Positions 12,406-24,165 of a DNA stretch of 64,000 bases are shown piece after piece. The first letter of the stretch is position 1. The number at the start of each line of letters is the position of its first letter. The notes beneath the pieces are model-generated. The model ran no database searches. It was not told where the DNA came from and worked only from the letters and a program-made list of their open reading frames with translations. Origin of the DNA: Datnioides undecimradiatus (Eukaryota > Chordata > Actinopteri > Lobotiformes > Datnioididae); assembly GCA_008933995.1 (NCBI GenBank), contig WARS01000016.1:14001348-14065347 (forward strand). The letters run 5' to 3'. The translations under genes were made by a program, and so were the position numbers.

Positions 12406-15400
12406 TTCTTTTTATACCACGCAGACTTAAAGTGTCTTGGCTCTACTCACTAACTGGATGAATGTAGCACAGTAACACAGCTGGCACTAGTAAGTACACA
12501 TATGGTTTGCATTTTAAGTGTGATTTCTGGAACTGCTAGAAATGTACAGTACAGTGACTTCACACCTGAACCCAAACTTTCAGTAGCAGTTTCAGTCATA
12601 GCTGAAGGCATTTGCCTTTTGAAGCATGGAAAAACATGAAATGTCAAACTACAGCTACAGTTAAATGAAAATGCCCTTTGTGAAGCTTGTGCAATTGGAC
12701 TACACAAGGTGTTATTTATCATATATAGTACAGTAAAGATAAAGGCTTTGTGACACTTGTAGGGTGCTTGGATTTGATTGTTCCTGTTTTTAGTCCTGCT
12801 ACATGTGTGACATATCTAACACAGAAGCTAACGACCATAAACATTATATACCATTTTATAATTTTTTGTGACTAATTTTGCGACTAGTTTTGTGAATATA
12901 CACAATTACTGTTATTAAGCCTTTAAATTACATTTTGGGTGGTAATTTCTGAATGTAAAATCGACTGTAATTATTGTAACTATTTGTTTTTTGTTTTTTT
13001 ACTTCAGTCTGATTAATTCAGAAGTGTATTTTCACACACTCACCCATGACCCATAGAGGTTCAGTCAGAGTAAATATATGCATGTGACACATGCTACAGT
13101 TATTTTTATTCTTCTGCAGGAAGGAGAAAAATCTATGAAACCAACTTTGTAGTGATCTAAATAGGCTGAAATATGGCTTGGTTTATAAGCAGGGAATACA
13201 CAACAAATACAACTGACATTTCATCACACTTTCATTTAATAATCTCACTGTGTTCTGCCCAGGACCCTGAACTTGTTCTAAACGCCTCAGAGTCCCTTAA
13301 ATCTGCTGAGGAGCTTTGACCAAGTCTAGGGGCAAAGACATCAGAGAAAAACAGTCCTAACTGTGTGTGTCCTCCCTTGTTAAAACTAAAATCTGACCAT
13401 TAAAAGCTACTACTAATAATAATACTAAAGTAAAGATGGTGAACATGAAACAGCACTTCAAAAAAATACCCAAATATCTCATAATTAATTAATTCAGTAA
13501 ATCTATATCTTCACATTAGAAGTAAATTAAAGTAAAACTCTGGTAGGAGATGACAGATTGACACACCTGCGTGACTGAAGCTGCTAGGCCTCCCTCCCTT
13601 TGCAAATGTTCAAGAGTGGAGTGCGGAAGAATGTTTAAATGTGGACTGAAAGAGGAACTGCCCGCAAACGTTTACCCGGCCACTTCCTCAAATTAAAACA
13701 GGAAACTTTGTTCGGTCTGATCTGATGGAGTAGAGTGTTGGGGGAGGTGATGTGGAGGAAGGGGAGGTGAGGCTTGGACCCGAGCACTTCAACTGTCCTC
13801 ACTCGGCATGTTGCATTTAGCGGAACCGTGCACACCTATTTCAGGAACTACACAGTGATCCATTTTGCCAACCGGTTAAACAGGAGTTTAGTATTTAAAT
13901 GATTTGATGCTCCAGGGCAGTTCATTTTGTTTTGCCTCAACTTTGACTGCTTGCCCCTCAAATCAGTTGATAGTGCCTAGTTAGTTGGGAAGTCACACTG
14001 CCTCTCATTTTCCAGAGATGTGAAAAGAATTGTCAGTTTTTTTCACGGCCCACCAAAGTATGTTGTATGGCCCAGAAAAGCCACCTCTGATTGATAATAA
14101 ACATTACTAACAGATGTGTAAATGATGCAAGTCAATCCTGTCAGTCCAGACTAATGATGGACAATGACATCAATGCTCATATCTTGTCAAAACTACGAAG
14201 AACCGAAGTTAAATACAAAGTATTTGTCCAGATGCTTGAATATTAAAATGACAAACCAGAGCATTTTAAACCTGAGATTCTTCTTCAGTTACTAGTTTCA
14301 GTGAGTGTAATGTTTGTTTTTCAACAGCAGATGGCGACAGAGATCTTAAAATACTGTACCAAACCTACAGCATGTACAGTGAATGGATTTTTTGGCACCT
14401 GCTGCCTTGTATTGTCACATTTTAAATTAAATTGAGCAGTAGTAATAATGACCACACACAATGATTATTGATATTCACCTTCTTCTGTAAGATGTGTATT
14501 GCATCGTTACCGCTCTGTATTTCATGATCACAATCTTTCTATTTTTACACATCAGAAGAACTGGCCTCTAAAAATTGTTTTTCTCTCACAAGTGTTATAC
14601 TGAAGGTGGTGATCTCAGCACTGCCCTCTTCAGAAGGGTTTCATCCAGCTACAGTTCATCTGGGTCATGGAAATTTTTAGATGCTAGACTCAGGCAGACG
14701 GATTCGCTGGAGGTCCTTGCAACCATTTTCACTTGTTGGAAACATTTCTTATTTTTATCTGATGACTGACAGAGACTGACCTGCACAAAAAAAAAAACCA
14801 ATTCTAAAATATGTGAAAAAATCCTGACTCTGAACCCTGACTCTGTGTAAGTGGACAGGGTCACAAGTTTTCCAGCTTTAAATAAATGCAAAGTTGGTTA
14901 CAGCATTCCTACAATAGAGTCCTTTGTTACACATTGTTCTACATATCAATTGCTGCACTACATTTCTGTAAGTATAGTATTTAACTTATTTAACTTCAAG
15001 TAATTATGATGTATTTAATATTAACTTGCCTCCTTTTACTTATACTACTTAACTTATTTGCTTCTCCACAAATAGTAGATAATCCATATAGTTACATTAA
15101 TATGAATGATTTGACACAACAAACTTCACTGTTTTTGTGCTTGTACCTTTTATTAGACATTAAGATCCACATTCTACTTACATGTGTTAAATAAACAATA
15201 ACGTTTGTGACAGTATACCATGATTAAAAAAACTAATTTATAAAAAACTTAAAAACATTATTTTGAATAGTCCTTTCAAAATGAAAAGTGCATTTACAGT
15301 TTACATTTCACAATTTCTTCTAAAAACATAGGAGTAGTGTCATGATCATGAATTGAATACAAAAACTTGTAAACATTACAATGTGCTACATGTGAAACCA

Positions 15401-15508
15401 TTTACATGAGACTTAAAACTTTTTCACATACCACAATTACAACATATACACATTTTGTATTCGTAAACAATCTGTTGGCAACAGTCTTCATATCTGTAAT
15501 AGGACATT
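12406..15508. other. Spacer between convergent PRPSAP1 and the Ras-dva-like gene
   Basis: About 3 kb of AT-rich sequence between two genes that point at each other. A locally richer patch, about 13560-13850, has long purine runs and may be an older exon-like or regulatory remnant. I find no ORF with protein-like content. The part nearest 15508 may belong to longer 3' UTR isoforms of the GTPase gene. Confidence 0.6.
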
Positions 15509-15514
15509 TTTATT
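15509..15514 (-). terminator. Candidate polyadenylation signal of the Ras-dva-like gene
   Basis: AATAAA on the minus strand, 395 bases past the stop codon. A second AATAAA lies further on at 15149-15154, so alternative ends are possible. Confidence 0.4.
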
Positions 15515-15908
15515 TAAAACCCAAAAGCTATACATTGATCTAATCACCAGCAGCATGTCACCAAATAAGCAGCAGCAACAACATTACATCAAGTCAACAG
15601 CTCGGTAATTAAAGCATCCTTCTTCTTTCCACTGGCAGTCAGATCAAGTTCAGTCTTAATACATTTCACCTCTTCGCTTTCTTTTAATCTCAGTTGTGTA
15701 AACCATGAAGTGTCTTTATAGGGTCAGAATCAATTTTGTCTGCCAAGCAGCTCTTCACTTAACACCCCTACTGACTGAAGTCAGTCAAGCTTTTTACTTT
15801 ACTCTTTCTCTGAGTCCAGCAGCACTGAGTTGCACATTACACCCCCATCCTCTCATCTCTTGTTCCTTCATAAAACAAATCAGCACTTCCCCTCCACTGC
15901 CTTTACCA

Positions 15909-16535
15909 TTATGACAAAATACAGCTGTTGGTCTTGTTCATGGGTGGCCGAAAGTTGGTGTCTTTCGGAAAGGTCTCCCTGCGTCTGCGTAGTGCAGGGC
16001 TGAGGCGGCTGGGAAGGTTTGCCTGCTGTAGGAGCTCCTTGAACACCTCCACCACGTTGGCGTTCTCCTTTGCTGAAGCTTCCAGGTAACTGTTGTTCCA
16101 ATCCATCTCTACAGTCGACAACACGTCTTCAATGGACACCTGGCGCTCATCCTCCCTGTCAACCTTGTTCCCCACCACCACAATTGGTGTGTACTTGTCC
16201 TCCTTGATCTCCAAAATCTCATCTCGGAGGCTCTTGACAGCCTCCAGTGACTCTGGGTCATCCACAGCGTACACCAGTGCGAAGGCGTCGCTGTTTTGGA
16301 TGGACAGCTTGCGCATAGCTGGGAAAGAGTAGCTGCCGCTGGTGTCAAGGATCTCTATTGTGATCTTTACCCCACCAATGTCGTACTCTTTGCTGTGCAG
16401 CTCCTCCACTGTGCGGCGATGTTTGGTTTCAAATGTGTCTTGCAGGAAACGTTGGATCAGGGCTGTCTTTCCCACTCCTGCTGCCCCCAGAAACACTAGA
16501 CGCACCTGGGTCTTCTCCTTTACCTCCAGAGACAT
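15909..16535 (-). CDS. Ras-dva-like small GTPase with CAAX box
   Basis: A single-exon reading frame of 208 residues encoding a Ras-superfamily switch protein. Visible motifs: G1 GAAGVGKT (17-24), effector threonine T42 within RRTVEE, G3 DTSGS (64-68), G4 NKVD (123-126), G5 SAK (154-156), a basic RRRR patch (183-186), and the C-terminal CAAX box CILS (205-208), which predicts farnesylation and membrane attachment. The start is the ATG at 16535 (A at -3); the frame stays open further upstream, but only from a TTG. The block DTSGSYSFPAMRKLSIQNSDAFALVY fits the Ras-dva family as I remember it. That family is known from frog and fish anterior ectoderm patterning and is reported lost in placental mammals. 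RASD/Rhes is the nearest alternative, but those proteins are longer and differ in the switch regions. Confidence 0.85.
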   Translation of the reverse strand: MSLEVKEKTQVRLVFLGAAGVGKTALIQRFLQDTFETKHRRTVEELHSKEYDIGGVKITIEILDTSGSYSFPAMRKLSIQNSDAFALVYAVDDPESLEAVKSLRDEILEIKEDKYTPIVVVGNKVDREDERQVSIEDVLSTVEMDWNNSYLEASAKENANVVEVFKELLQQANLPSRLSPALRRRRETFPKDTNFRPPMNKTNSCILS

Positions 16536-16679
16536 GCTGTTTTTTGTTTGCTGGTTTGGTAGTTTTTTGGCCAAAATAAGGAAAGAAAATGTCCCAAAAA
16601 CAAAAGTCTGTTACCAACTACAAATTCACTTACTCCCACTTCTCCAGATGTTTTTTCTTGAAAATGTCCCCCTCTTCAC

Positions 16680-16990
16680 TCTCTTGTGAATCTGCCTACT
16701 GAGCTTCTTTCCTTGCTTTTTTCCCACCTCCCAGTTTTTTGCTAACCTGGCCGCAGCTCTATGACAGACCTCCTCAAAGTTGCTTATTGGATGCTCCTCT
16801 GTGTCTGATCATAAACACACACTGCCTTTTATGCCTGTTTTGGTGAGAGCTCTCATGCCCTCCTGCAGTAGCAACCAATCAGCACAAGGCAGCCTGTTGA
16901 AGTGTATCATCCAGGCAACCAATCCCGGCTGGGTATGCTAATGTGTACAGGGAGAAGGGATGTGATATCTGAAAGTGAATAAACAGCAAG
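16680..16990 (-). promoter_or_regulatory. Probable promoter of the Ras-dva-like gene
   Basis: Within 450 bp upstream of the start codon there are three CCAAT boxes: one on the gene strand (16786-16790) and two on the plus strand (16875-16879 and 16919-16923). An octamer-like ATGCTAAT lies at 16935-16942. No clear TATA box is seen. CCAAT clustering is usual for vertebrate promoters; which factors act here is not determined. Confidence 0.4.
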
Positions 16991-17914
16991 CAGAGTGTGG
17001 AGAATGTTGGAGCAGGGTTGTGATGATAATGTCAGTCATTGAGAACTTTAGAGAAAAGGCATCATCTGCCCATCATTTTTTGGACATTGAAGCAAAGATA
17101 AACACATAAATATCCCCAAATGTTTTTAAATAACCAGCTCAATTTGGATTTTAATGCAACAAAGAGTTTGATCAATTGAACTCTGTGGTTCCTCTTTAGC
17201 AGACGGGATGATCTGGTAAATACACAAACCTCTTGTTAAACTACAAGATATATGAAATTTTGATGGGCTTCAATCTCTGATGTCCTTTTTTTATGAATAT
17301 GTTTGGCTTGTCCTGTAACCTGCAATGAAGAATCTGATGGTGACAGGAATGCTAACTAGCATATCAGGTAAGTAATGCGTATGTATGTTCCTGACCTGCA
17401 TATCATCATTGTTAGGTGCCATGAAGGAGAAAAACCATCTGCAAAGTATGGAAAATGAAAATTTACATAATGTTCTAGTCACATTTGTGAGGAGGTGCAA
17501 GATGATACTCCATTAAATACACAATGAATCTATTTATTATAATCATGTTTGGGTTATTTTGAAGGTCAGTTTCATGTTTTGAAACGCACAACAATATAAT
17601 AATTACAATAACAATATGCTGCATTTAAAAACTGAATTCTGCTTCTCCAACTTTTGTTCCAAATAATCTGAGATCTTTAGATGGTAACACAGATTAGAAA
17701 CGGGTTTAGCTCCTAAAGCATTCAGCACCCTATAAACAAAGATTAAAATTAATTCATTAACGCACACAAAGTGGGTGCAAAGATCTGGACCAGCACAGTA
17801 TTTTCAGATTGGCCAACCAAAAATGTAGAGCAGCATAGATGTGAATACTGTCTTTTGAAAGTATGACTTTAGCTGCTAGCTTCGTCAGTCAGAGGTAGTG
17901 TTGGTAAAGCCACC

Positions 17915-18040
17915 ATGGAAATAACGTTGGCTAAGAAGAAAAAGAGATTTCATGAAAAATGGATCAGCTCTTACTTCATCAAACAGATGTATTTGGTGCT
18001 CAAGGAATTTAATATTAAACACTATTATGAGAACAATCAC
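17915..18040 (+). pseudogene. hAT (Charlie-like) transposase N-terminal fragment
   Basis: The reading frame starts at an ATG in good context (CCACCATGG). It encodes KKKKRFHEKWISSYF and, after a gap, VLKEFNIKHYYENNHK. These two blocks match the start of the BED-finger region of Charlie-like hAT transposases and of the domesticated GTF2IRD2 tail, where FxEKW...YFF and KEYNxRRHYxTxH surround a CxxC pair. Here the roughly 15-residue segment with both cysteines is missing and the frame ends at 18097 after only 60 residues. It is a dead fragment. Confidence 0.6.
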
Positions 18041-18959
18041 AAATTAGATTTCTTAATCATGTTTTCTCTGCATCCTTCAATCATAATTTTAATCTAACTT
18101 TCATTCAGTCATCAAATCTTTGAGAAGTGTTTTTGTCTTATAATAAAAGGAATGTCACAGCAGACGGAAGTCTGAGCTGAAACCATACACTTTGCATCCT
18201 CTGGCGTTCTGGTATTAATTCTAAGAAAAAAATACAATTAAAAATGGTTGTCAGTCCTTAAGCTCATGACATTTTCCTCAGGCAAATTGTAGGGAGAGCA
18301 GCTCCTAGATCAGTTCAGTCACACACACTGTGTGAATCACCTTCAGCTGTCCTTGGTGTCCAATTAGATGTGATGGATTGCCTTTAACTGTCTGAGAATG
18401 AATCCTGCCTGCCTCGAGTTTGTCAGAGTTTGTTCTAGAGGAGTGAGCCCGACTCGTGATCCTCCTAAATTTCCCCTGAGACTGGCGTCGTCTCACAGAC
18501 TGTGACTCTCCCTGCCTTGTTAGGTTAGGCAACAGCGTGGAACCACGATAAGCCACAGGGAACACTGTAACCCTGCCCACCGTTCCACAGACACACACTT
18601 TTAATATGCACCCATAGGCTGTCTCTCCAGGGGGGTGCTGTACCTGATGGGCAGTAGAGCAGAGCTAAGCGATGTGGGAATATTAGCCGTGGACTCTTAC
18701 TGTCCTGATGTGTAGTGTGAGGATTGCTAATGGCTGCAGTCACTGCTGAGGAATTTAAATCAGGGTCTCTAAACTGTTGACAGCTTTACTTGGATCGTCC
18801 TGACTGCCAAGTCTGGCTCAAAGCTTCACACCTTAGTGCTTAAAAACAGCTGAGTATGATTACAATTTTTGTCTTTTAGGACCCGTTGTGGACCATAGTT
18901 TGTTGTAGAGAACATTTACTCCAGAGGTATTTTTGCTCTACTGTGCATTCATACGTCTA

Positions 18960-19164
18960 ATTATATATCATATATTATTCATACTTACTCAGTAATTTAT
19001 ACACCTGTATATTTGTATAATACTCTGTACATATTGTAGATACTGCACATCCTGCACTTGCTGCTTATTGCACTTCTGGTTAGATGCCAAACTGCATTTC
19101 GTTGCCCTGTACTTGTACATGTGTAATGACAATAAAGTTTAATCTAATCTAATCTAATCTAATC
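18960..19164 (+). repeat. 3' end of a non-LTR retrotransposon with (AATCT)n tail
   Basis: The sequence TGCACTTGCTGCTTATTGCACTTC...CATTTCGTTGCC...AATGACAATAAAG runs straight into AATCT units at 19141-19164. This is the standard 3' end of a common teleost LINE group. Only the tail is present, so the copy is 5'-truncated. The left edge is approximate and the family is not resolved. Confidence 0.75.
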
Positions 19165-19269
19165 AGCATTTCAAAGGGGGGGATTGTACATTTTTCTCCC
19201 CAGTTATCTGACATTGAGAGTTAAAGATCCCCACCTAATGCATTTACAAAATGTTTAAAAGAGCATAAT

Positions 19270-19520
19270 AGTTTGATAGCTTTTCCTCAAAAAAGTTGAA
19301 TTACCATGTAGTAGAATTATGTAGTATGTTTATCTACTTTTTTTACACCAAGTACATGTGCTGATAGCACTTGCCTACTTTTACTAAAGTAAAATGTTGA
19401 ATGTAAGACTTTTACTTGTATATTAACTTGAATTGACTTGTAGAGATGGGTATTTCACATTGTGGTAGTTCTACTTTTACTTAAGTAATTAACATTTGTA
19501 ATTGACCAACTACTGCTCTA
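19270..19520 (+). repeat. Degraded high-copy teleost repeat (ACTTTTACTT type)
   Basis: Contains the series AAAATGTTGAATGTAAGACTTTTACTTG...TTTCACATTGTGGTA...CTACTTTTACTTAAGTAA...ACTACTGCTC. This matches a repeat seen all over percomorph genomes, which reads into TTCCACCACTG. Related copies lie at 31990-32220 and 52035-52200. Its borders are fuzzy. Confidence 0.6.
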
Positions 19521-19729
19521 AACCCAAAGATGCACAACAACCTCTTAATTTTCTTTGTTGTGATGATTTATCAAGATTGCAGCACAGTATTGTTCTGACT
19601 TTATTTCAGTTGGAAAAATGTAGCATTACCGTTAAGAGGTATTTAAGCAAATGTTTGACCATCGAAAGTAAGCAGTAATAGTTAAATAAAGTCTTTGTCT
19701 AAAATGACTATCACAGATACAGTGCTCTA

Positions 19730-19785
19730 GAATTCTACAGTGTCATTTGGCAGACACTTTAATCCAAAGCAATGTATATATAGAA
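19730..19785 (-). repeat. LINE/SINE 3' tail, reverse orientation
   Basis: CAGTGTCATTTGGCAGACAC...TAATCCAAAGC is the reverse complement of the conserved teleost tail GCTTTGGATAAAAGCGTCTGCCAAATGAC. A plus-orientation tail of the same general type is at 24118-24153. Confidence 0.65.
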
Positions 19786-22129
19786 TAAGTACAACACAAC
19801 AACAGTTGTTATAACAATAACAATTTTATAAATATGTCTGTCATCCATTTCAGTGAAGCACAGGGTCTTACTGAAGTCTTTAGTCATGTCACTGCAAGAA
19901 GAACACAGGTGCAAATTATTAAATTAAGGATGGCTGAATTTCATTTAGATGCTTCAGTTTCAGTGTAGCACAACACATTGTAACACGGTTCAGTGATATC
20001 GCACGTGCTGGCTTTTCTTGTATTTTTGTTTACCATCGTGCTGCCCTGTGGTGATGATAATGACCAGATGGCATTTCTTGTTATAGTGAAACAAATGTTG
20101 AGCTCTTATGTGTGTTAAGAATAAGACACTGTTGCACATCATCACACATTATAAGAATACCATGAGCATTCCTTTAAATGCATTCTTTTACAGCTGAAGG
20201 TTTTCATTCACGGGCTGTATTTATTTCTTGTCAAAATACCATAAGTCAGGTGGTCTGATTGATGAGTAGATGTATGTATTAAATCCCTTCTTCATGTATC
20301 TCCTCTTTAATTCACCTGTTCGATTTTCAGTGCCTATTCAACGCTTGATCTACCTGCATGATCTGAGTCGCGACACCATTGTGCCGCATGTGTCATTCTT
20401 CTTAAGTGTGCATGAGTGTGTGTGTGTCTATGTCCTTTATAATGCGCACTTTTTTGCAGACTGGCAAAACCACACGATCACCAAGCGATTTTGCTTGTTG
20501 TGTTGTTGTCTGTCCTACAGAGAAAGTCGAATACTATCAGTTTTCTGTGTCTTTATTTGAAAAAGATATCCTTGTGGCTATGAGCCCCTTGTGTTTCATG
20601 TAGGAAAAACGGCTCCAGCTCTGTTTATTGATGAAAAGTGGCTTGTGTCTTGGCCTCAGGCCTGAATGTCTACATCTATGCTCCTATGGGGAAACGTGCA
20701 CTGCACTGTCATCCTGTCAAGATGATGCCACAAGATGATGGTGTTGAAATCTGACAGACTCCAAATATAAATGTTCCCCTATGTGTGGATTAACCTTCAC
20801 TGCTATTAGAGTGCCTTTTCTCTACATCTGCTCTCCCAAGAAGGTAGCAAAGGATAACTGCTGGTAGAGGTACAAAGCAACATTGTAATCTAATAAAACA
20901 ATAAAAGACTCAAGTTCTACAAGCTTCATAAGATTAGTTTGGCAAGGCAGGTGTGATTTCATCATTTTGCTGACGTCAGCTAATCAAATCCAAAGAAAAT
21001 ACATGTGGCCGTTCTCACAAAGCTTCCCTACCCTGTTCATGACTGATAGTCCATCAAAGAACCAGGTGTTCGATCTAAATGCTCACAAACATATAGGACC
21101 TCCTCCACTCTATCGAAATGGCATTTTCAATGCACTGTGAGTTTGCATGTTACACTGATGATGCACCCAAGTGCCAGTCATGATGCAGTTCACGTCATTT
21201 GCACCAAATCTTCTCCCTCGGTCACCTCAGAACAATACAATAGAGCTTGCCGCTGACAGTCTGATCTTTGGCAATGAAGTCATGGTGCATGGTTCCTATG
21301 AATGTTAGAGAAAACAACACTGACCCTATTCTCGATTGTGCTCCTGACCTGACATACCATCTTCTGTCCTGGAGACTGATGGCTCTTCCACTGTATGACT
21401 ACTGACTATTCTTATCCTTAGCTGTAGATGCCTCTGTCATCACCAGTGATGATCCTCCACATTAAGCTTGGTTTTGACAAAGATGTTTGGTCTCTGCTCA
21501 GGTTTTAGGTCCTTGGTAAAAATAGTCAAGCAGGACTACTTGTGTACACCTGAAAGCGGTCGCAAAAACACTTAAAACATGGTATCGTTTCAATGTAAGG
21601 TAATATAGTGACTTACAATAGATAGTGCTCACAGCTGCTGCATGCTCATTATTGTGCAGTGATGCATTCAGTGGCAGCAGAAACTGTATCCTGTATATTT
21701 TTTGGATTGCTCCACAAAGAATATTGCCAACCTTATCCTCAAAGTAAAACATTTTACCCTCCACAGTGTCTGCCGTGTTACACACACTGACCTCATATAT
21801 TATCCTTTGTGCTCTGGTAGTTAATTTAGTCCAAGCACAGCCCAGCTGGCATGCAGCTGGCTAATAGCTTGAGCCTTATGCTGTGTGATAGTCATTGTAC
21901 AATATTGTGGTACAATTTATGCTCATGTAATAACCCCAGGATTTACTTTTTGGGAATGGCAAAGTGGAGGTGCTATATTGCTGAGCAAACGTGACTGACT
22001 AGGTGGAAGTTTTTATTAGCAAACATTCCCACTAAACTGTTTGGTGATGACTATGTGTCAAAATGACAGTGTGATGAAACCTTAATACACAGTGAACTAA
22101 GTAAATGCAGCTGTTCTGTTTTTGGTCAT

Positions 22130-22980
22130 ATTTGTCAAAGATATTCTTCATTGCAGACAAAATTTTCTCTCAGACTTTCTTCAGCCATGTAAGTAGTTAG
22201 CTCTCCTTTTGCTAAGATGATCCACTCACCAGACGGGTGTGGCATTTCAAAATGCTGATTAAACAGCACAATTATTGCACAGGTGCGTCTTGAGCTAGTT
22301 ACAATATATGCCACAAATCTGATGTTTTGAGTCTGCAGTACATATGCTGACTGGATGAATGTCCACTAGAGCTGGTGTTCATTACAGAAAAGTTAATTTC
22401 ACTACCATTAACCATTCAGTTGTTACTTATGACAATTTGGCAGCATGTTTAAACAGCTTCACAACTGTAGACCACATGTAACCACAACAGCTGCTAACCA
22501 CAACATCCAGCTTCCTTACCTGCAAGACCAACCAACAGGACATCTGATGCAGTAATGTTTGTAGAACTAAAGAGTTCTGCACAAACATTCAGAAACTGAC
22601 GATTTTTAATGTGCATGCTCGCCATCTTCACCAGGGTCTTGACCTTACTTCAGTTCATCATTGTAACAAACTTGAGTTGGCAAATGCTGACCTTTGATGG
22701 CATCTGTCACTTTGGAGAAGTGTTCTCTTCATGGATGAATCCTCACTTACACTGTATGGGTCAGATGATGGACAGTGTGCATGGCATCGGGTTGCAACAT
22801 CCCAAAGGCTATGATCAACAACCTGATCGACTCTGTGTGAAGGAATCTGTGTGAATTTTTAAGATAAAACTGCTCATTTTTAAGTGGCCTGTTGTTGTGA
22901 GCTGTCTGTTGTGAGCTGGATGGCAAATGAGAAGTGTTCATTAGTGCAGATTTAAAGAAAATTCTGATCAACACTTTAAA
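22130..22980 (+). mobile_element. Internally deleted Tc1-like transposon with long inverted repeats
   Basis: The order of segments matches a well-known fish Tc1-like element: CACCAGACGGGTGTGGCAT (22228 on), the helix-turn-helix coding region with ACTGTAGACCACATGTAACC (22462-22481), and then ATGGATGAATCC (22731-22742), which encodes the start of the catalytic domain. At about 22795 it jumps to the transposase 3' end (ATGATCAACAACCTGATCGAC), so several hundred bases including most of the DDE domain are gone. The arms 22292-22314 and 22884-22904 are inverted copies of each other, as are 22199-22226 and 22917-22944. Frameshifts and stops abound; it cannot encode an enzyme. Confidence 0.85.
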
Positions 22981-23994
22981 CTCCAAGTTTAATTCCAATG
23001 CAGTAATTTTAATAATCCTCCACAACCAACCCTTTCAATGTTTGTTATTTTCCTGCCATAATGCATGTCGTGACAGCCTTCTGTCGCCACTGTAAATTCT
23101 TCTCTCTTCCGGCTGTAACGCTGTTTTGATATGGTGCTTGGGAAAATTCCAAATGGCCTCCCAGTCTGCCATTGTTGGTTCATGGTCTCACCCTGTTGAA
23201 GCAAAGTGACTTGTGCAGTCGGTAAGTAAATAGTGAGTAGTAAATGTTAATGGGAGAAATGATACCATCTTTATGGTTGTGTTTTGACTTTATGGTTGCA
23301 CAGATGTCTTTTGCGTTGTTGCTATTTATTTCATGGCATCCTTAAGTAGAAAAATCATCTTTACATGTTGGAATAGAGATGCTTAATTTGGAACATAAAG
23401 TTGTAAGCCCAAGTAGCCTATTTTAAAAAAAAACATCTTTGCTATCATTACATTTGCAACCTGTTTTACATACTGTGCTTGACTCTTGCTGATGGACTGA
23501 CAGGATGTCTGTCAGGATATTGTACATCAACAGTCAAATCACAGCTGACTAGGCAACTATCAGTACCTTCATATCTTCGTCAGGGGAATGACATACAGTA
23601 ATGTTAATGGATACTAAACACTAGGTCAAGAGATTTCCTGTCAAATATATCACCACTGTAAATTATGTGACACTGTTATGAGCTCCATTTTCTCTTTCTG
23701 GTTTTTAGATTTTGGCTTGACTAAGCATGTTGCGTACAAGAAATATGGAGTGTAGGAGTGTATGACACACTTTCCTATATGTGGACCAATTCAGTTTCTT
23801 CCCTATGAGGTTGAAGGTAAAGAACAAAGCTTGTGATATTCTGCATTTGTACTAGCAAGAAATGTGTTTGTTTGTCACATTTTAGATTCACAGTGTTGCA
23901 GGCAGTGACATGTTGATTCATTATGATGAACTTGTTCGCTTTAGTTTTTTTTATTTAGTTATATTTAGTTTAAAAAACTTAATTAAAAAAAAAG

Positions 23995-24165
23995 AACTAC
24001 ACATCAGCACTACCTGTTGACACCTTGGTCCAACTGGACTAAAAACATTTCTTGGCCCTTGTCCGCGTTTCCTTTTCCTACCTAAATCTTGGCTTGTGTT
24101 GTACCTATTCTATATGTACTTCGCTTCAGATAAAAGCATCTGCCAAATGACATTGTAGAATTATT
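23995..24165 (+). repeat. LINE/SINE 3' end, plus orientation
   Basis: GGTCCAACTGGACTAAA...CTTGGCTTGTGTTGTACC...TACTTCGCTTCAGATAAAAGCATCTGCCAAATGACAT is a typical percomorph retroelement 3' end. The terminal block matches, in opposite orientation, the tail at 19730-19785. Confidence 0.65.

Noticed and set aside
16536..16574. Upstream extension of the Ras-dva-like frame
   Set aside because: The frame is open but begins with TTG, not ATG; the ATG at 16535 fits the family start.
20406..20603. Exon-like segment after CTGTCCTACAG at about 20520
   Set aside because: The encoded stretch (KVEYYQFSVSLFEKDILVAM) ends in a stop soon after and has no partner exons or known homology.
21140..21200. CYTDDAPKCQ resembles the reverse transcriptase box CYADDTQLY
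   Set aside because: The next codon is a stop and neighbouring frames do not continue RT homology; too weak to call a LINE.
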